DNA from: Balneolales bacterium
GTDB taxonomy: Bacteria; Bacteroidota; Rhodothermia; Balneolales; Natronogracilivirgulaceae
DNA length: 10,137 bases
Assembly: GCA_007131535.1 (NCBI GenBank)
Contig: SLQI01000512.1
Coordinates: 1 to 10,137, forward strand
Reading direction: 5' to 3'
Shown here: one piece after another, positions 6,858-10,137 of the stretch
How the letters are laid out: every line of letters begins with the position of its first letter
Position numbering within the stretch: position 1 is the first letter of the stretch
Translations under genes and position numbers: made by a program
Notes under the pieces: generated by a model
The model's database searches: none
Told to the model about the DNA's origin: nothing
Seen by the model: the letters and a program-made list of their open reading frames with translations, nothing else

Positions 6858-6889
6858 AAAAGGGCACTTGCTAAAGCAGGTGCCCTTTT
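6858..6889. terminator. Bidirectional intrinsic terminator
   Basis: A 14-bp stem (6858-6871 with 6876-6889, one G-T pair) closes a TAAA tetraloop. The arms are AAAAGGGCACTTGC and GCAGGTGCCCTTTT, so the stem ends in a T-run on either strand. It lies 5 nt after the M42 peptidase stop and about 60 nt beyond the stop of the convergent histone-like gene, so it probably serves both. Confidence 0.92.
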
Positions 6890-6950
6890 GTAAAGGCTTG
6901 GATTTGCACAGCATTAATTCTGCGCTCATGTGTTGTTTACAAGCAGTTCG

Positions 6951-7124
6951 TCAATCTTTCTTTTTTTCCTGAATATCCACCCGCACTTCCTGTGCGACCT
7001 TTTTCAATTCCTGAAGTGTTTTTCGAGCTCGGGTACCGGCTGTTTTATTGCCTTTGTTGTAGAATTTATCCATATCCTCTTCAAGTGAATCGATGAGCTC
7101 TTTTATTTCAGGGAATCTGTTCAT
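6951..7124 (-). CDS. Histone H1-like protein Hc1 family (57 aa)
   Basis: A short gene encoding 57 residues, from MNRFPEIKELIDSLEEDMDK through FYNKGNKTAGTRARKTLQEL to a tail ending QEKKKD. It matches, from memory, the small Hc1/histone H1-like family (PF07432 type) common in Bacteroidota, whose members share FYNKGNK.AGTR.RK..QELK. The chlamydial Hc1 protein compacts DNA; the role of these short homologues is less well defined, with nucleoid association assumed. Roughly a quarter of the residues are Lys or Arg, arranged as two probable amphipathic helices around the GNKTAGTR turn. The ATG at 7124 has a good ribosome binding site for this group: GGAG at 7135-7132 with a 7-nt spacer. It probably has its own promoter and ends at the shared terminator. 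Confidence 0.87.
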   Translation of the reverse strand: MNRFPEIKELIDSLEEDMDKFYNKGNKTAGTRARKTLQELKKVAQEVRVDIQEKKKD

Positions 7125-7167
7125 CTGTGTACTCCGTTAGTTCAGGTTTGCTCAATTGTGACACGCC

Positions 7168-7206
7168 CAAAGACAATCATGAATCATAAGATTTATCAGT
7201 GATTGT
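7168..7206 (-). promoter_or_regulatory. Candidate promoter/operator of the Hc1 gene
   Basis: On the minus strand TGTCTTTG (7175-7168) is one base from TAnnTTTG, with CTG (7199-7197) 21 bp upstream as a poor -33 element. Overlapping them are inverted arms ACAATCA (7173-7179) and TGATTGT (7200-7206), separated by 20 bp, an arrangement that a dimeric regulator could bind. A second inverted pair, TTATCAGT (7193-7200) with ACTGATAA (7226-7233), overlaps the first. The leader would be about 37 nt. Confidence 0.35.
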
Positions 7207-7317
7207 GCCCCGAACCCGCCAATCTACTGATAAGGGAAAGTTCTGTCAAGAAAAAAACCGCCCCAAACCAGTGTTACAGCCGTTTTATTGCTCATTAGTG
7301 CCTGTAAGAAAAGTGGT
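7207..7317. other. Non-coding spacer
   Basis: No gene is seen. TGTAAGAAAA at 7302-7311 nearly repeats the outer edge of the adjacent palindromic element (CGTAAGAAAA, 7323-7332), which suggests a partial duplicate or an older fragment of the same element. Confidence 0.35.
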
Positions 7318-7441
7318 AGTGTCGTAAGAAAACGCCAGGATCAAGGCGCGCGAAGCTCCCAAAAAAGCGCAGTGTACAAAGCGTACATGAGCATTTTTGG
7401 GACGAGCGGAACGAAGATATTGGCGTTTTCTTACAGACACT
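7318..7441. repeat. 124-bp long-palindrome element
   Basis: Outer arms are AGTGTC plus GTAAGAAAACGCCA (7318-7337) and TGGCGTTTTCTTAC plus GACACT (7421-7441), 20 paired bases with a single bulged A at 7435. Inside is a second hairpin, 7357-7402: TCCCAAAAA pairs with TTTTTGGGA, and continues through GC, CA and TGTAC pairs broken by two mismatches and one bulge to an AAAGC loop. No coding capacity is present. It looks like a dispersed non-autonomous palindromic repeat. The right arm overlaps the last three codons and the TAA stop of the adjacent minus-strand gene. Confidence 0.82.
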
Positions 7442-8072
7442 CATTAAGAAGGTCACCCAGCTGCTGAGTAGAGGTTACTGTAAGCTTGTATTCTATTGAA
7501 CGAAGCTCTTCCGGCAGATGATCTTCTACTATTGAGCTTTCTATTGCAGAATCATCGGTTGAAAAGGGGAGCGGACTTTCATTGGTAGCAAATACTTCGG
7601 CAGCATCACGGCTGGTAAAGGCAATAAGCTTGTCGATATTCAGATTCCTGGCTAAAGCAGGGCCGACATCTTTCAATTCAGCCGGGTTGGGGTTATCGGG
7701 ATCATTTTCATCAGCAACCAGACAGGAAAGTACCAAACTTACCCCATCCGGAAAACTCCGGAGATAATCGGTTTTGATCTGCCACTCCTGCCCGGCTTTA
7801 CGGATAATATCACGCTGATAGCCATTCAGACCGACTGCGGATATTCCGTGGTCGGCAAGCAGCGCTATCAGGCGATTGTTCAGATCTTTCATGCTGCGGC
7901 GCCTGGCATCTTCAGTTAATACGCCGGTCTGAACAATGCGTTCGGTATAGGAACTATCCGCATGAAGCAGGATACCTTTCTTGTTTTTCACTGTCCCTAA
8001 GGTTTGGGCAAGTGATTTTAAAAATACCGGTTCGTCGAGGTGGTAGTGATCAAGTAATAAAATATAGTTCAT
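7431..8072 (-). CDS. Divergent amino acid kinase-fold protein (acetylglutamate kinase-like)
   Basis: This 213-residue protein resembles the amino acid kinase family, especially acetylglutamate kinase. RRRSMKDLNNRLIALLADHG (58-76) followed by ISAVGLNGYQRDIIRK (77-92) parallels the NK.LVALL..HG..AVGL.G.DG..I block. NPAELKDVGPALARNLNIDKLIAFTS (129-154) parallels the NADT.A..IA..L.A.KLI.LTD block. KLTVTSTQQLGDLLNECL (196-213) parallels the last strand and helix. However, the N-terminal Lys/Gly-Gly nucleotide loop is replaced by YILLLDHYHLDEP (3-15), and the VHGGGP loop by LLHADSS (35-41), so catalysis is doubtful. At 213 residues it is shorter than the usual 250-300. I chose the ATG at 8072, 4 nt after the deaminase stop (TGATTTTATG); an upstream in-frame start would overlap that gene. 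The stop lies inside a palindromic repeat. An unrelated fold remains possible. Confidence 0.6.
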   Translation of the reverse strand: MNYILLLDHYHLDEPVFLKSLAQTLGTVKNKKGILLHADSSYTERIVQTGVLTEDARRRSMKDLNNRLIALLADHGISAVGLNGYQRDIIRKAGQEWQIKTDYLRSFPDGVSLVLSCLVADENDPDNPNPAELKDVGPALARNLNIDKLIAFTSRDAAEVFATNESPLPFSTDDSAIESSIVEDHLPEELRSIEYKLTVTSTQQLGDLLNECL

Positions 8073-8076
8073 AAAA

Positions 8077-8790
8077 TCAGGAGCGGTTGAGCTCGGTAGA
8101 GGTAAATATATAAGGCAGTAAATGTGAGGAATACAACGTGGAGCTGGTTTGATCTCCGTGATACATATGCACCGGATGATCCGGCATGTGTTCAGCAATC
8201 ACCTGGCGGCAGGCACCGCACGGACTAACAAACTCACCTTTACGGGCATGAACGTACAACTCGTCAAAAACCGACACACCGAAAGCAAAAGCAGTCGCAA
8301 TGGCTACCCGTTCAGCGCATAAGCCGGTTTGCCAGTCCGGATATTCGACATTTACCCCGGGAATATACCGGCCGTCTGAGATACGGAGAAGACAGGATAC
8401 CTGGAAATCAGAATTCGGTGTAACGGCTTGATCAAGCAATTTTCGCAGATGTGGCAGGTGAGTCTCGTCAACAGCAATAAAGGGGTTGTACCAGGAGTCC
8501 GGTTCGGGAGAGCGAGCCGTAGTTACGGATATGTTAAACGATTCTTTCCAGAATGTTTTTCGGTGTGATGGAATGTCGGCAGACTCAGGCAGAATCAGGG
8601 CTTCCGGAGTATCACCACGGGATAAACACTGGCTAACGGCACTCTGATCCGGATGAATAGTAAGCGGATAGCTGATATTTTCTACCCGGACACCGGGGTA
8701 GCGTTTGCCGCTTTTTCCGACGACTTCACATACTTCCCTTATACCGGAATATGGAGCGTAGGCACTATTTGTCAGCGATTTCCAATCCAT
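8077..8790 (-). CDS. Tandem-domain cytidine deaminase (inactive N-terminal, active C-terminal domain)
   Basis: Cytidine deaminases convert cytidine or deoxycytidine to uridine in pyrimidine salvage. The C-terminal domain (about 115-237) is intact: VSCLLRISDGRYIPGVNVEY (131-150), then GLCAERVA (156-163) with zinc ligand Cys158 and catalytic Glu160, then SPCGACRQVIAEH (189-201) with ligands Cys191 and Cys194, then LLPYIF (224-229). This Cys-type zinc site is that of the homotetrameric class. The N-terminal domain keeps the AYAPYSG signature (10-16) and GVRVENISYPLT (33-44), but the CAER position reads HPDQS and no PC..C motif follows, so it cannot bind zinc in the usual way. The start codon overlaps the upstream hydrolase gene by 26 nt (ATG at 8790, hydrolase stop at 8767-8765), indicating translational coupling. 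Substrate is inferred from the family. The gene could be called cdd, but the unusual architecture makes me withhold the symbol. Confidence 0.85.
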   Translation of the reverse strand: MDWKSLTNSAYAPYSGIREVCEVVGKSGKRYPGVRVENISYPLTIHPDQSAVSQCLSRGDTPEALILPESADIPSHRKTFWKESFNISVTTARSPEPDSWYNPFIAVDETHLPHLRKLLDQAVTPNSDFQVSCLLRISDGRYIPGVNVEYPDWQTGLCAERVAIATAFAFGVSVFDELYVHARKGEFVSPCGACRQVIAEHMPDHPVHMYHGDQTSSTLYSSHLLPYIFTSTELNRS

Positions 8791-10137
8791 TTTGTTGGTC
8801 CAGACTCTTCATTACAATGTCGGCGATTCTCGCCCGAATTTCATTAATTTCCCCTCCGTATGAACGGTTCGGAAAGGTACGGTTGCTCAGCAGTATAATT
8901 GACAGGTTTTCATCCGGATCAATCCATAAACTGCTGCCTGTAAAACCAAGGTGACCAAAAGTCCGGTCGCCGATTAAATGCCCGGCAGCAGAAAAATCAT
9001 CCGGGTTTTTTACGTCAAATCCCAGGGCGCGATGACCGGGAGTATCCTGTAATGCTGTAAACTTGTCTATCGTTTCCGGGCTGATATAATTTCGACCGCC
9101 ATAGGTGCCGCCATTTAACATCAGCTGACTGAATATACTCAGATTGTGTGCGGTAGAAAAAAGTCCGGCATGTCCGGCAACCCCTCCCATGTAATACGCT
9201 CGTTCGTCATGAACCTCGCCATGGATTACTTTATCACGGTAAACGTTGTCGATTTCGGTCGGCGGAATGCGGTTTATGTAACTACGAGACCGATGCAACG
9301 GATTGAACATAGTCCACTGCATCCCCAGGGTATAATAGAAATTACGGGTCAGGAAACGATGCAGGGACTCTCCGGTAATCTGTTCAATGATATCACCCAG
9401 AATAATGAATCCGAGGTCACTGTAGACGTATTTATCGCCCGGCGCATTAACCAGCTCTTCGGTGCGCACGGCATCCAGTAGTCTATCCCGTTCGGTTACT
9501 TCATCTACATACGTTCGAAATGCGGGCAACCCGGATGTGTGAGTGAGCAGGTGTTTAATGGTAACCTGATCTTTGGACCCTTCCCGAAAGGAGGGGAGAA
9601 ATTCTCCGACTTTGTCATCGAGACTTAGCCTGTCGTCATCAACCAGCTTCATAGCTGCCAGGGTTGTCGCAGCTACTTTCGTCAGCGATGCTACATCATA
9701 CATATCCGTATCGAGAACCGGCTGGGTTTTGGTGTAATCGTGATATCCGAAACTTTTATGGTAAGCCAGAATTCCGTCCCGCATCACAGCTACAGCAGCT
9801 CCGGGGAATACCGAATCCCGGATTGCCTGATTAACGGTGTGATCAATTTCCCGGAGCTTAAGCGAATTAAACCCCGCTATTTCCGGTTGATCTTCCCGTA
9901 TGATACTTTGCGGAATCGTTAAGCCGTCGCCCTTATCATATAAGCCGGGGATGCTGATGGGTAATCTGCCGTCAATAGTGCTGGCGCCGAACAGTGCGTC
10001 GGCAGCGGCCCGGACCTGGGATGACAATGTTGACCAGGCCGAAAGATGTATGGCGGCATCTGGGTAATCTTCAAAAACATAAGGGTTTCCTAAAGAAACC
10101 AGCGCTTTTGGGGTATTGATGTTCTGCAGCCGGTTGA
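8765..10137 (-). CDS. GH3 / serine hydrolase (beta-lactamase-fold) fusion, C-terminal part (partial)
   Basis: The frame is open to the window edge, so the gene starts upstream of 10137; a TTG at 10027 inside it is not the start. The first ~70 residues (PKALVSLGNPYVFEDYPD, then LFGASTIDGRLPISIPGLY) are the end of a glycoside hydrolase family 3 C-terminal domain, as found after beta-N-acetylhexosaminidase (NagZ-type) catalytic domains. Then follows a beta-lactamase/class C-like serine hydrolase domain: nucleophile motif SLTK (9688-9677), the second-motif equivalent YSD (9424-9416), LLTHTSGLP, GGVAGHAGLFSTA, and HLG (8953-8945) in the KTG position. Such fusions are common in Bacteroidota, usually near 1000 residues and probably exported. 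The likely role is cleavage of amino-sugar glycans or peptidoglycan fragments; the serine hydrolase substrate is unknown. Any signal peptide lies outside the window. Confidence 0.88.
   Translation of the reverse strand, partial: NRLQNINTPKALVSLGNPYVFEDYPDAAIHLSAWSTLSSQVRAAADALFGASTIDGRLPISIPGLYDKGDGLTIPQSIIREDQPEIAGFNSLKLREIDHTVNQAIRDSVFPGAAVAVMRDGILAYHKSFGYHDYTKTQPVLDTDMYDVASLTKVAATTLAAMKLVDDDRLSLDDKVGEFLPSFREGSKDQVTIKHLLTHTSGLPAFRTYVDEVTERDRLLDAVRTEELVNAPGDKYVYSDLGFIILGDIIEQITGESLHRFLTRNFYYTLGMQWTMFNPLHRSRSYINRIPPTEIDNVYRDKVIHGEVHDERAYYMGGVAGHAGLFSTAHNLSIFSQLMLNGGTYGGRNYISPETIDKFTALQDTPGHRALGFDVKNPDDFSAAGHLIGDRTFGHLGFTGSSLWIDPDENLSIILLSNRTFPNRSYGGEINEIRARIADIVMKSLDQQNGLEIADK

Noticed and set aside
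8073..8198. Upstream extension of the amino acid kinase-like gene to an earlier ATG
   Set aside because: The added residues lie antiparallel to no known domain, are Cys/Pro/Ile-rich, and overlap the conserved end of the deaminase in another frame; the ATG 4 nt after the deaminase stop is better.

Overview
The window looks like chromosomal DNA from a member of the Bacteroidota/Balneolota group, possibly a Balneola- or Gracilimonas-like marine bacterium. This is inference. The signs are promoter boxes matching the TAnnTTTG consensus of that group, mostly weak or absent Shine-Dalgarno sequences, a 57-residue histone H1-like (Hc1) protein, a long RecQ with a C-terminal helix-turn-helix extension, and a glycoside hydrolase 3/serine beta-lactamase-fold fusion. 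No phage, plasmid, CRISPR or insertion-sequence gene is visible.

Layout: (1) 1-1255, plus strand: the 3' end of an N-carbamoylputrescine amidase gene (aguB) followed within a few bases by agmatine deiminase (aguA), together the agmatine-to-putrescine route. (2) 1426-3600, plus: RecQ helicase behind a TTG-N23-TACCTTTG promoter. (3) 3601-4155: a 555-bp convergent intergenic region packed with inverted repeats. A 34-bp sequence occurs twice, inverted, each copy exactly 4 nt beyond the stop codon of the neighbouring gene; between them lies a nested, interleaved palindromic element. (4) 4156-5439, minus: HD-domain phosphohydrolase. (5) 5440-5772: divergent regulatory region with an 18-bp palindrome, short repeats and a promoter for the next gene. 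(6) 5773-6852, plus: M42-family metallopeptidase ending at a strong bidirectional terminator. (7) 6951-7124, minus: a small Hc1-like histone gene. (8) 7318-7441: a 124-bp long-palindrome element that supplies the stop codon of the next gene. (9) 7431-10137, minus: a tightly packed three-gene unit, transcribed GH3/serine hydrolase fusion (its 5' part lies beyond the window), tandem-domain cytidine deaminase, then a small divergent amino acid kinase-fold protein.

Most genes are housekeeping-like. The more unusual content is the three-gene unit at the right, where a deaminase with an inactive N-terminal domain is coupled to an apparently degenerate acetylglutamate-kinase-like protein, and the non-coding palindromic elements. 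All identifications come from reading motifs; no search was run.
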